64,000 nucleotides of DNA, from assembly GCF_963576675.1 (NCBI RefSeq), contig NC_088911.1:58923756-58987755 (forward strand), written 5' to 3'. The position numbers and the translations under genes were made by a program. The notes beneath the pieces are model-generated. The model did not search any database and was not told where the DNA came from. It was given only the letters and a program-made list of their open reading frames with translations. Each line of letters starts with the position of its first letter. Position 1 is the first letter of the stretch. Shown piece by piece: positions 12,321-23,740 of the stretch. The stretch is from Euphorbia lathyris. Taxonomy: Eukaryota; Streptophyta; Magnoliopsida; Malpighiales; Euphorbiaceae.

Positions 12321-12605
12321 CGTAATTGATTCTGCTCACATTTCAGTGTAGAACCATAGGGTCCATGTAAGAGAAGCATGCCAGAATGAAATGTTCTGTT
12401 TATAAATTACAGTCAAACCCAGAATATTAAAAAATAAAAAATAACTGTTGAAAAACAATGGAGATGAGGCTTATGTACTTTGATTTGAGGGAATACTCAA
12501 CAGATGGTTTTTTGAAGATGCTGGGCACAACAAAGATGGAAGGGAGATATTTGAAAGATCCATCTGATGCATCAGTTATCCCAAACCTTGAAATGTAGTT
12601 CAGCC
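12321..12605 (-). pseudogene. Two coding-like exons of unknown identity
   Basis: On the minus strand, 12605-12479 (127 bp) is preceded by an acceptor (TTTTCAG) and followed by GTACATAAG. A second exon, 12395-12321 (75 bp), is preceded by ATAAACAG and followed by GTAAGT. Joining them keeps one open frame (phases 2 then 1), giving about 66 residues that include FGITDASDGSFKYLPSIF and SGMLLLHGPYGS. I do not recognise the protein. The entry phase does not match the YjbQ-like exon 2 upstream, so these may come from another gene or a missing exon may lie between. Confidence 0.4.
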
Positions 12606-12655
12606 CTGAAAATGTTTAACTTTATAAGGAAAAGTATTAAGGAAAGTAATTTTAT

Positions 12656-13137
12656 AAGTAATTTCATTATATGCCCATAAACTGAAAGATTTGTAAACTG
12701 TATGATGTTGTTTTCAATTGTAAATTTCACCTTAGTTCTTGCATCACCAATCAAGTATCAATTATATCTATCAACATGAAAATCCTCCATTTCAGGCTTT
12801 CTCCATGGACATAAGCAACACCTTCATGGGCATTTTTACAAACACATAGCAAGCAATAAATGAAAATGGACAGTATAAACAAACACATAGCAAGCAATAA
12901 ATGAAAATGGACAGTATAAGTAATTTCATGATATGCCTATTAACTGACAGATTTGTAAACTTTATGATGTTGTTTTCAATTGTAAATTTCACCTTAGTTC
13001 TTGCATCACCAATCAAGTATCAATTATATCTATCAATATGAAAATCCTCCATTTCAGGCTTGCTCCATGGACATTGGCAACACCTTCATAGGCATTTTTA
13101 CAAGCACATAGCAAGCAATAAATGAAAATGGACAGAA
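12656..13137. repeat. 262-bp tandem duplication with a nested short duplication
   Basis: Copy one starts at 12656 and copy two at 12918, both with AGTAATTTCAT and the shared ATGATGTTGTTTTCAATTG. Within the junction a phrase of about 40 bp (ACACATAGCAAGCAATAAAT) is repeated again at about 12840-12915. The duplication lies in what would be an intron between the YjbQ-like exon 2 and the unnamed exons. Confidence 0.85.
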
Positions 13138-13144
13138 AACTTAC

Positions 13145-13483
13145 AGTGATAAACCATTCTTCAGGAAATCTGAAAAGTCTGAAGCTATCTCATTCATAAT
13201 CTGGATTCAAAAGCAAGAGTTTAAAAAAAGAAGCATAAATCAGTTAATTATAAGAACCTCAGTCATAAAATCCCATTGAAGCTCAAATTGAACAATATGA
13301 ACGTGAATTACATAATTCCTTTTGAGAAGCAAAACAAAATTAAGGAGATAAAGCGAATTGATCAAGCAATCAAAAGAGAAAAAGAAAGAGAATAACCTTG
13401 GAAGTAATTAGACGACAACCGCGGCCATGTGGAGTAAAAGTAATAGTCTTCTGAGTCTAATTAGGTGAGACTGCTGCAGACAT
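13145..13483 (-). pseudogene. YjbQ/UPF0047-family 5' gene fragment (exons 1-2)
   Basis: Exon 1 (13483-13397) begins ATG and reads MSAAVSPN, a TAG stop, then TQKTITFTPHGRGCRLITSK before a GT donor. Exon 2 (13200-13145) reads IMNEIASDFSDFLKNGLS and ends at GTAAGT. From memory, plant members of this small family (annotated in bacteria as secondary thiamine-phosphate synthase YjbQ) have a similar start with Trp-Ala before QKT and RGC-H-LIT-KI downstream. The stop is thus probably TGG changed to TAG. The catalytic region and C-terminus were not found. It looks like a captured or decayed gene start and is not functional. Confidence 0.6.
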
Positions 13484-14234
13484 GGAGTTGGAACAGGTTG
13501 AAGGCTTAGTAGTATAGAGAGATTTTGGATGTGAATCATATTTGGGTGAGGGAAGAAGAGACAGTTGAGGGAGAGAAGAAGTTCATACAGACGTGTGTGA
13601 AAGAGAGAGGGCTAAGATCGTGAAATGCCAAAACCACCAGGATGGACAATCTGAATACATATGTGTTTTAATACAATTTGAATAACTACATCTGACATTC
13701 AGTTGAAAGAGTTGTGGAGATTGAGGGAGTGATGGAAAGAAGTTGAGGATATGAGCAGTTAGGAATGGGCAGTTGAAAGGGTAGAGATTGAGAGTGAGAG
13801 AGGCGGACTCAACATTCATTGATGGAGTGAGAGTAAAATTAGAAGAAATAAATTTAAAAATTCCAAAAATCCTCAAAGTGACACATCAGCAAAATTACTA
13901 CTAGAGTGACACATGGCAAGTGAGGTTCCTGCTTTAATAGTAGTAATAAATTGGAAATTTATAAAATTGGATAAAATGGGAGATCCATCTACATATTTAA
14001 TCCATTTACACAACTTACTACATACCTAGATTATTTTTATGTGACTTTCTCAAAATACCCTTAATATATATATAACACTTAGAAATTTTTTAGCCTTTCT
14101 TCTTTCTCCCTTCCGTATGACTTCGCATATTTCGCAATATGCGAAGATAATGTCTGGTTCAGTAGATGATTTTAATTCGCATTGCGAAATCTTCGAAGTG
14201 GTATATAACAAAAAAGGCATAACAACAATGGTGC

Positions 14235-14410
14235 AACAATACTTCTAACATTAAAATCATAACATTATCAAAATTTACAATAAGATTGCAACAATAACAA
14301 CATTAAAATCATTACATTACAACAATATTGCAACAATAACAACATTAAAATCATAACATTATCAAAATTTACAACAAGATTGCAACAATAACAACATTAA
14401 AGTCATTTCA
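14235..14410. repeat. Tandem repeat, unit about 55-60 bp
   Basis: About three units containing AACATTAAAATCATAACATT, ATCAAAATTTACAA and AAGATTGCAACAATAAC, inside the foldback element. Confidence 0.8.
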
Positions 14411-14616
14411 AAGTTAATGTGACCAATCTTGATGGAAATTTCTCCCTATTTCAGAAAAGAATCAAAGAAAAACCAGCAGGTTCACACATCCTCTGCATCC
14501 CAGTACACCGTCTTCTTGAAAAAGATGTTATGTATTCAACCACCTTCATAAAAATTTAATCGTATTAGGAAGAAAAAGGACGATTGGCTTCGCGAAGAGA
14601 AATGTGCAAGAAAGAT

Positions 14617-14778
14617 GACGCTTTTACTTCGCGGAAACGGATTACGCGAAGTGTGCGAGGAGAAATGTGACGATTTTACTTCGCGAAAACAGATTACGCG
14701 AAGTGTGTGAAGGTAAAAATCATGAACATTTCTCTTCGCAGACTTCGCGTAATCTGTTTTCGTGAAGTAAAATTGTCC
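14617..14778. repeat. TTCGCG-rich repeat, two direct copies and one inverted
   Basis: A unit of about 44 bp with TTTTACTTCGCGGAAAC and GATTACGCGAAGTG occurs at 14617-14660 and 14669-14713. It is inverted at 14734-14778. The second and third copies can pair as a hairpin with a stem of over 35 bp and a loop of about 20 bp. Confidence 0.85.
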
Positions 14779-15306
14779 GTTTCAGCCTTTTTTTCTTCGC
14801 AGGCCTTCACAAAAGCCCATTTCGCAAAGTGACTTTCTGGAAAAAATGAAGAGAAAACAGTAGATACTTACATTTTTTTCAACTTTTACCATTAAAATCG
14901 TCAATACCTATGTGATAAACGCAAAAAAACAATGAAAATAATGTCGAATAATGATTTCTTCGATCCGCATAAGAAGAAAGAAACCAAGAGATGAGAAGAA
15001 ACGAGAAGATGAAGAACCGTGACTTAATTTTCTAGCAATAGGAAGATGAAGAGAAGAAGAAGACAAAGACATGGTGATGTAGAAAATGGTGCAGATTTCG
15101 CAATATAAAGGAAGAGAGGAAGATCAAAGGTGAAGAGAAACCGTGCAAGGAAGAGGAAGGGGAAAGGAGGAAGATAAAATGTTGGAGTATTTTGGGAAAG
15201 TCACGTAAAAAAAATCTAGATATATAGTAGGTTGGGTGAACGAGTTAAATATATAAACGAGTTTCTTATTTGTTCAAATTTTGTAATTTTCCCCGTATTA
15301 TATATT

Positions 15307-15342
15307 GAAGAGGTTGAATGAACAGTAATAAACTAACCTCTT
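15307..15342. other. 9-bp inverted repeat upstream of SCC3
   Basis: GAAGAGGTT (15307-15315) and AACCTCTTC (15334-15342) form a perfect 9-bp stem with an 18-base loop, followed by a run of about 25 A. It may be a remnant of a small insertion. Confidence 0.4.
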
Positions 15343-15457
15343 CCAAAAAAAAAAAAAAAAAAAAAAATCCAGTAATCAACTAACGTGATAATTTACGAAA
15401 TGCATCTTGCATCCACTCCGTAATGCTCACAAAGAAGATAACATATCGGACAATTGA

Positions 15458-15467
15458 TTTGGCGGGA
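15458..15467 (+). promoter_or_regulatory. E2F-type binding site of SCC3
   Basis: TTTGGCGGGA matches the plant E2F consensus (TTTSSCGS) and lies 102 bases upstream of the SCC3 ATG, in the likely core promoter or 5' leader. E2F control is known for many plant S-phase and cohesion genes. Its activity here is inferred from position and match only. Confidence 0.6.
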
Positions 15468-15568
15468 GATTTCAGATATCCCCGTTTCTCTCTGTAGAAC
15501 TAGGGTATTTCTCTCTCGATTGCGAATCGCTTTCTATTTTTCTTCTACGCAAACTCAAACCCTAGCCC

Positions 15569-17414
15569 ATGGACGACCCACCTCAGGACCCTCAAACTTC
15601 CCGTGGTCGCCCTGTGAGTCTCGTTTCAATCTTTTAACTCTCTCATCCTTGCCTGTCCTCGTATTATTTGAATTCAAATTTTTATTTTTTTCGTTTGAAC
15701 AGAAGAGGAATAGAGCTCAAATTCAGCACCAAGAATGGTTCAGTGACGCAAGTGACGATGCCCCAAGTCAAGCACAGCGAGAGGCATCGCCTGACTATTT
15801 CGATGAGGTCCGTCCTAAAGCTAAACGGAGCCGACCTTCAGAACCTCAGGAACTCCCGAAAAACTTGATTGGTACGTATTTTCCTTTGTTGATTTAGAAT
15901 TATACGACCGCGATGTTGTTAACTTCCTGAAGTTCGAAACTCATGTTCAATTTGACTTGGAACCATTGTACAATTGTCTGCCTGGTTCTTAAAAAAGGAA
16001 CCCACAATGCTATGTAGCGTGGTATGTGATAATATACGAGTGAGAGAGTGATTTAATAATATATTGTATGTTTTACGCTTTATCTCTCTGGCTGGAGTTG
16101 GAGAGTTTTGTTTTTTTTCTTTTCCATAGATAATTGACTAGAACTGGTATACTATTGTCAGGAAAAATTTTCTTTGTGATAAGATAAAGTAAAACCTGGG
16201 TCCTCACTCACATAGCAATAATGATTTTCTTGAACCCTGTTTACAAATGACAGAATTCTGATTTTGTAGAACTTGTATTCTATCAAGGACATCTGTTTGT
16301 GAAATATTGTCTTCTACAAGAGCTTCTGATAGAGGATAATTAATTATGTTGATTACCTTGCATCATTATGTCAGTTATCTAATGCCTCGACCAGATGAGG
16401 GAATAGGTTTTGTCCATTTAATCATTTGATATCACAAACTATGATTAAGTCTGTAGATCGTGAGATTTTTATTTTATTTTTCTAAATGAATATTCATATC
16501 TGGCTGTTGTTTAGCTTTCTTTCTGTTAGACTTGTTCTGCTAAGAATTTCTCCCCTTCACCACTGTTGTGTTTCTGCATATTCTTCACATTTCTGCAGAG
16601 GTTATTAAAGGCAATGGGAAACAAATTCCCCAGGCAGTGAAGGTTTGGGTTGAGCAATATGAGAAGGATCCAAAATCTGCAATGGTTGAACTATTGACGT
16701 TGTTATTTGAGGTAATTTATTTAGTCTTGACATCTTTTTCTATTTGAAAATTGAGAACTAGAGATGCGAACATCACAAAAGAACTGAAGAATGAAAACCA
16801 TTTCATTTCAAAGATGGAACATAAATAGAAAAGTAAATGAGATCATATATGAGAATTGATTGTGATAAGATATGTGCCTGCTGAGAGAGCCATATACTTG
16901 TTTGGGAGTTTCAAACTTACCACTGCATGTCTCCCCTCCTTGTCATGTGCTTTTTTGCTTATTTGCTTATACCATACATAAATGTCCAGGCATGTGGAGC
17001 TAAATTTTATATCAAGGAAGAGTTGCTTGATGAGACAGATGTTGATGATGTTGTGGTTGCTCTTGTTAATCTGGCTAGACAGGTACTTTACACTTCTACT
17101 TGATTTGTTTGCTATTTCATCATGTTCTTCCCTCTTGTTTAATCATATCAAATTACTGCTGTGAGAATTCAACTAGAAAAACCTTACTAGTCATGCATTT
17201 AAATTTTGTTGTTATAGTGTTTGGTTAATTCCTCTCGAATATTAGGGGGAAGTTGAAGATTACCAACATTCAAAGAAGAAGGACTTCAAGAACTTCAAAT
17301 ATAATCTTGTTTTATTTTGGGATACACTGGTGGTTGAGTGCCAGAATGGACCACTGTTTGATAAGGTTTTGTTAGATAAATGCATGGATTACACAATAGC
17401 ATTGTCATGGTGAG

Positions 17415-17461
<47 letters not shown>

Positions 17462-20400
17462 ATGATGTATTGTAATTATGGCTGAATTTATGTAATAACT
17501 TAACTTGGTTGAGTTTTTATGGTGTTAACACAATTCAGCACGCCTCCAAGAGTATATCGTCAAATTGCTTGTGTGATAGGCCTTCAACTTGTAACATCAT
17601 TCATAACTGTTGCTAAAACCCTTGGAGCCCAGCGAGAAACTACACAGAGACAGTTAAATGCTGAAATTAAGAAACAAACTGAAGGACCTCGGGTAGAGTC
17701 ACTGAATAAAAGGTTGTCTGCAACTCATGAGATGATAGTAGCACTAGAGGACATGATGCGTAAAATATTTACAGGGTAGGATTTATCTCCTATTTCATCA
17801 TTACTGTAGTTTCTTTTTTTTGTTGTTGATTTTTTTTTTATTCCTTATAAAAACCTTTTGTTTTTATGTGAAGGTTATTTGTTCATCGTTATCGAGATAT
17901 CGATCCTAACATCCGTGTGTCATGCATAGAGTCACTTGGTGTATGGATTTTGTCATATCCATCACTTTTCCTGCAGGATTTATACTTAAAGTACCTTGGA
18001 TGGACATTGAATGATAAAGTAAGATATGTTAAATAATTCAGTTCTTTGTAGTCATATTATGACCACATAATTGTAATTTGGCTTTCTGTTTGTGCACGAA
18101 GAATGCTGGTGTGAGGAAGGCATCAATCCTTGCGTTGCAAAATCTGTATGATGTGGATGATAACGTGCCTACCCTTGGTTTGTTTACTGAAAGATTTTCC
18201 CACCGCATGATCGAGCTTGCTGATGACATTGACGTGTCTGTTGCTGTATGTGCCATTGGACTTGTAAAACAATTATTAAGGTTAAGTCTCTATCAAATCC
18301 TTTGAATGTTTATGCAAAAGGCATTGGCCTTGAAAATGGACCCTTTTGTTGTGGTGTCTTGCAGGCATCAGCTTCTACCTGACGATGACTTGGGTCCTTT
18401 GTATGATTTACTCATTGATGATCCAGCAGAAATTAGGCGTGCCATAGGGGAATTGGTTTTTGATCACTTGATTGCTCAAAAGTTTACTAGCTCTCAGTCC
18501 GACTCAAGAGGTTTCTTTCACTATTGGTTTCTATTTTAAATGGTCTTTGTTGAATTTCGTGGTATTAGTGGACTTACAATCACAACCTTCTTTTCCTAGG
18601 CAATGACAATCGCTCTGAGGTTCATCTAAGTAGAATGTTACAAATTCTAAGGGAGTTTTCAACAGACCCAATCCTCAGTGTCTATGTAGTTGATGATGTT
18701 TGGGAATTTATGAAAGCAATGAAGGTACAATGTTATTGATTTCTGAAATATTGGATAAACTTGGGTTTGTGAGAAAGAAATACAACAAGGTTGAATTCAA
18801 GGGCCGGACTAGTAGAAAGGCTAGTGTTTTGCAACCTTCAGTTTGTCTCATTTATTCATCTTGCATTATTGTTAACCATGCTCCATATTATTTTCTGGCC
18901 GAAGTTGTTTCCACTCGAGAATCTCTGTTCTGAAAGTTTTGTTTGCTTATGAAATTAGAATCATATATTTGGTCGTGACTAGGGAATAATTCTCATTAAT
19001 TCAATATACTTAGCCAGATGGCAAATCCTTACTGTGCTTGCAGGATTGGAAGTGCATTATTTCCATGCTCTTGGATGAGAATCCATTGGTTGATCTTACA
19101 GATGATGATGCAACAAATTTGGTTAGACTATTATCTGCATCTGTGCGGAAGGCTGTAGGAGAGAGGATAGTCCCGGCTTCTGATAATCGAAAGCATTATT
19201 GTAGCAAAGCTCAAAAAGTGTGTAGTTTCTTGGCTTCATTCAATAATATCTTTTTCCACGGGATCATCTTCTGTTAAAATAAAGTGATGTTCATGCAAAA
19301 AATTCTTTCCTGGTTTTGGTTGTATGAACAGTAACATCTCATGATGTAATTCTTTTTAAAATTATAAAATTCTAAATTCAGTTGTTATAAGTGATCAGTA
19401 TCGATGAAATTTGATTTCTGAGAATTTAAATGAGTATTTTCTAGTCATGATTCTGCTTTTCTCTTGCTGGCATGTTTACAAAACATAGTGTTTGTTCTAC
19501 TACCATTTTATAAGAAAATTTAATTGTTATTTGCGTGTCAGGAAATATTTGAAAACAATAGAAGAGATATAACGGTTGCCATGATGAAAAGTTACCCGCT
19601 CCTCCTACGCAAATTTATGGCTGACAAAGCAAAAATACCGTCACTACTTGAGATTATTGTACACATGAACCTAGAGCTTTATTCCCTAAAGAGACAGGAA
19701 CAGGTGAGTGGAAGAAATTTTTTTCGATGCAATTTGTTTGTTTTTAGTTCACAACTTAGATTGATGTTAACCGGTGATAGGGTTGTCCTCTCAGAATTTT
19801 AGGAATGTCCTTCAGCTCATGAAAGAAGCATTTTTCAAACATGGTGAAAAGGAGGCACTGAGATCTTGTGTGAAGGCGCTTAAGTTCTGTTCCAGTGAGA
19901 GTCAAGGAGAGCTGAAAGATTTTGCCTGTAATGAATTGAAGAATCTTGAGGATGAGCTAATTACAAAGCTTAAATCTGCAATGAAAGAAGCAGCAGTTAC
20001 TGTCTTTCTTTGCTTTTTAGTATATGATTTTCAGGAAGAGGATGGGATATGACATATGCTTTAATTTGCAGGATGGTGATGAATATTCTCTTCTTGTCAA
20101 TTTGAAAAGGTTATATGAGCTTCAGTTGTCAAGGGCTGTACCTATTGAGAGTTTATATGAAGATATTGTTAGCGTTCTCCGCAGTTTCAGAAATGTGGAT
20201 GATGATGTGTGTTCTATACTTATACAAGCACCATATGTTTTTTCTTTTCCAATATTTTACCAGGCATTTGTTTTCTGTTTTGTTTGGCCTTAAGTTAATT
20301 TCTTGCCTATCCAGGTTGTCAGTTTTCTGCTTCTCAACATGTATTTGCATGTAGCATGGTCTCTGCAGTCTATTGTGAGCAGCGAAACTGTATCTGAAGC

Positions 20401-23400
20401 ACAGCTGTCCTCTCTACTTTCAAAACGAGATATCTTGTTTGAGGAACTCAAATACTTTCTTCTGAACCCTTCTGAAGAAGAGAAAGTAAATAAATGTGCA
20501 AATCAGCTAGCTTGCAGAGTAAGCATTTCAACTTTTGCTTTAATTGTGACTTCAGTTACAGCACATTATTTTTTCTTTGATCTGTGATCTCAACCATTAT
20601 CTTTCCTAGAAAAATATATATTGGGATTTTATAGAATGCTCTAATTTTTGTCTGATGAAAACTGTGGTGTTTGCAGGTTTGTATAATACTTGCGGAGGCA
20701 TGGTGTTTGTTCAGACAGACAAATTTCTCTTCATCAAAGCTGGAAAGCTTGGGATATTGTCCAGACACATCCGTTCTTCAAAATTTCTGGAGACTTTGTG
20801 AACAGCAGCTCAACATTTCAGGTAACTAATTTTTTTTAGTTGTATGATTATTTTCATTGAACTTTTTGTTGTTGATATGACTAGAGACTTGGTTCTTGCT
20901 TGTGTTGTGCTTGCTCTGCACTTAAATGTACTTATTCACATGCCAGATTCATTGTTTACTTTCTCTTGCTTGTGTTTTGAAGTTTGAACATGCTTTGATT
21001 TTGTTTATTATTTTAAATGTTTGTCACAGATGAGACTGAAGATGAAGAAACGAACAAAGAATACATTGAGGAGACAAATAGAGATGCTGTTATGATAGCT
21101 GCTGCAAAGTTGGTTACTAGTGATACAGTTTCCAAGGTTTGCATACATCTGTCAATATGTTGATACTTTAGCTGGTGATTGGGTCTTCCTCTTAGGCAAT
21201 GGTTGTAATGTCAATGCTCTTAGGGGCTTTCTTGTCATTCCACATCCTCTCTTGGTGATTTGTTTGGATAAGCGGGTAGCATATCTTAGAAAGTGTAATT
21301 TTGATGTTCTATTGTTTCTTAACTTTGGACTAAATTTAATTATTGAGCATGTGACATCTAAACAATCTGAAAGTTGAAGTTGGTTACCGAATCTTGAAAT
21401 TTGACGCAGGATTCTCTTGCTCCAGTGATCATTTCTCATTTTGTGATGCATGGCGCAAGTGTAGCAGAGATTGTTAAGCATCTGGTCACTGTTATAAAGA
21501 AAAAAGACGGTGATATTTCCAGTATCTTTCTGGAAGCATTAAAAAGGGTATGGCTTGTACTTTGGAGATTGAATAACTGATGATTCATCCATAGAAAAGA
21601 GATAGAAAACCTGTGTTTTCTTCTACTAATCTTATTTTGTTGCATCAACACATTCCTTGTTTTTCCTCTTTGTTACTGTGTCTTTTTCTTTTCGAAAATA
21701 GGATTTCTTCATATTTTTTTAGGAGTTCTGCTTCCATAAATGCAGCTGCTTGTTTTATTAGAACTCTCATGTTTTTATGTTCAATACGAGGTTTTTTCTT
21801 TTCTTGGTTGCGTAGAAAAGCTTTTTTCAATTTCAGTTCAGAGTCCATATGAAGATTCATATATTTATATATATGATTTCCCTACGTCTACTAGGCTCAT
21901 CAACGGCATGAGGAGCTTTCTAGAAGTGACGATGGGTCTTCCTCCGGAAAATCTTTTCAGGATTGCAAGGAACTGTCTGCTCGGCTCTCTGGAACATTCA
22001 TGGGTGCTGCTCGGCACAAGCATAGAGCAGACATCTTAAAAATTGTTAAAGAAGGTATTGAATATGCTTTTGTAGATGCTCCGAAGCAGCTATCTTTTCT
22101 GGAAAGTGCAGTGCTTCAGTTTGTTTCCAAACTTCCAGCAACTGATATTATGGAAATGTAAGTGTTACTTTCTCAAGTTCAAATATCTGGCAGTATATTC
22201 ATTGTAGTTTGATTTGGGCATTTTCTCCCCATTGGCCCTCTCTCATTTATGTGGCCAGCATGGAGAGAGTAGAATATTATTGGCTTTTACTATTTTGTGA
22301 AACTATACTTGTACTAACATGCTCGTCTGTTTGCAAATAGTCTAAAAGATGTCCAAAGCCGGACGGAGAATGTTAACACTGATGAAAATCCCAGTGGGTG
22401 GCGTCCCTACTACATATTTGTGGACAACTTACGAGAAAAGTATATGAAAAATGACAATTTCCTTGGTAATGTTGTTGCTTGTCTCTGAATGACTTGAACA
22501 TAGTGGTACACACATACAGTTTTCCTCAAATTTGTTCTTATTTCATAGAGAGGGTCACATTCTTCTTTAAGTTTGAAATGCAAGAAACAATATGGATTCT
22601 CCATTTTTTTTTCTAGTTATGTTTTATAGAATGAACCTTTTTCTCTATGTGTATTTTTAATTATTGCTCTCAGAGCTGTCTCAGTGAAGAAACCTTTGTC
22701 AATAGAAGGTCACAGCTTGGTTGTTATCAATCAAATAAATCCTAAGCTTTTCTGCAAGTTCTAAGTTTCTTTTGTATTTGAAATGTGAATTTGATTGGAT
22801 GAATGAATCAACTTTCTTGCAGATCAGAAAGAGGGAACTACTGTGAGGCGTAGAGGCCGTCCAAGGAAGCAGAGTAACATCGAGGGAAAGAGACTGTTTG
22901 ATGGGCACAGTTCAAGTGAAGAGGAGGATTCAATTAGTGGATCAGATCAAGAGGCAAATGAAGGAGAGAGGCATGATGAGGAAGAGCGGGAGGCTCCTTT
23001 GATTCATTCAATTAGGTCATCCTCCAAGTTGAGGTCCTTGAAAGTTACACGAGATGAAAATAAAGGCCAGGCGAAGTCGGGAGGTTCTGCTCCGAACACA
23101 TCAGGTTTCTGTTTCTAAAATATCACTTACCCCCTTTGATTGCTATGTTCAATTAGAAATAGATGTGTCTTTCTTAACACACTGACTGTGAAGATGCATA
23201 AAGAAAACATCCACAACCATATGTCGGAACACATTTTCTTGTTTGCATAGTGGTTGCATCAAGCATATGACTTGATATCGAGACCTGATTATGCATTAAT
23301 CCCGCTTAAAGCCATAATCCAGTTATTGCAAACAGCATCACAATTTTCCTATGTCATCGGTGGAATTTCTTTAATTTCCTCTTTTTTAATTTTTTACCTT

Positions 23401-23418
23401 GCAGGAGCATCAAACTAG
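15569..23418 (+). CDS. SCC3: Sister chromatid cohesion protein SCC3 (cohesin STAG/SA subunit)
   Basis: HEAT-repeat subunit of nuclear cohesin; it binds the kleisin (SCC1/REC8) and DNA and is needed for cohesion in mitosis and meiosis. Coding exons: 15569-15613, 15703-15871, 16599-16711, 16990-17082, 17246-17409, 17539-17775, 17874-18018, 18102-18280, 18365-18510, 18600-18724, 19044-19217, 19542-19703, 19795-19995, 20072-20206, 20315-20518, 20677-20821, 21030-21136, 21410-21547, 21895-22157, 22341-22465, 22823-23104, 23405-23418. All introns are GT-AG, phases agree and the sum is 3366 bp (1121 residues plus stop; Arabidopsis SCC3 is about 1.1 thousand). STAG domain about residues 144-255 ([20 protein letters not shown]); stromalin conservative domain about 274-382 ([20 protein letters not shown]). 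Acidic C-terminus with an AT-hook-like RRRGRPRK near 1032-1039. The start sits in a good context (AGCCCATGGAC). Appears intact. Confidence 0.93.
17414..17461. repeat. (CT)n(TA)n microsatellite in SCC3 intron 5
   Basis: About 11 CT repeats followed by about 13 TA repeats immediately after the GTGAG donor of the exon ending at 17409. Likely polymorphic in length. Confidence 0.95.
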
Positions 23419-23740
23419 TAATTGTCAGTGCCAATGCTGTATATTTCAGTCACAGTTGAGTTGACGTCGGTCTTGAATACAGAATTCTTGGATTTCTTGG
23501 TGTTTGTAGGGATATGGATGAATACAGAATTCTTGGATATCTTGGTGTTTGTAGGGATATGGATGAAGTATATGAAGTGTTCAATGCCAAATAGTGTAGG
23601 AATTACAGAGTTTCTTCTGGGTGCCATGTATATTTGTATTTCTGTATGGGTTTTGAATGCTTAGAGAAAACGTCCATGGAAATCTGGAATCTGCTCTCAT
23701 GTTGTACAAATAGAAAAACCTGCAGGCCAAGAATGAACCT
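23419..23740 (+). other. SCC3 3' untranslated region (approximate)
   Basis: Sequence after the TAG stop at 23416-23418. It holds a perfect-length tandem duplication of 45 bp (23476-23520 and 23521-23565, one or two mismatches) containing AATACAGAATTCTTGGAT. No canonical AATAAA was found, so the end of the transcript is a guess. Confidence 0.5.

Larger units (their letters stand above)
9540..13945 (-). mobile_element. Probable non-autonomous Helitron
   Basis: Read on the minus strand, the end near 9540 has a 6-bp-stem hairpin CGTGCAATGCACG (9553-9565), then 9 bases, then CTAG followed by host T. This is the Helitron 3' signature (hairpin, CTRR, inserted before T). The other end is not certain: sequence resembling a Helitron 5' region lies near 13940 but no clean TC start is seen. 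No Rep/helicase ORF is present. Inside are gene-like exons, all on the minus strand, as expected of a gene-capturing Helitron. Confidence is moderate for the 3' end and low for the exact span. Confidence 0.5.
13953..15293. mobile_element. Foldback element abutting the SCC3 promoter
   Basis: The left arm (GGAAATTTATAAAATTGG, then CAACTTACTACATACCTAGA and ATGTGACTTTCTCAAAATAC) pairs with the complement of the right arm ending at 15293. The arms are about 120 bp and diverged. Further in, CTTCGCATATTTCGCAATATG near 14121 partly mirrors GATTTCGCAATATAAAGG near 15094. I could not find a clean target duplication, so the exact ends are uncertain. The interior has two repeat arrays and no transposase. 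Confidence 0.7.

Noticed and set aside
13583..13876. 97-codon minus-strand open frame near the Helitron 5' side
   Set aside because: No motif, low complexity; likely the promoter or leader of the captured YjbQ-like fragment.
20024..20354. Several overlapping plus-strand frames between SCC3 exons 14 and 15
   Set aside because: They start or end in introns; the SCC3 exons defined by phase-consistent GT-AG joins explain the coding parts.
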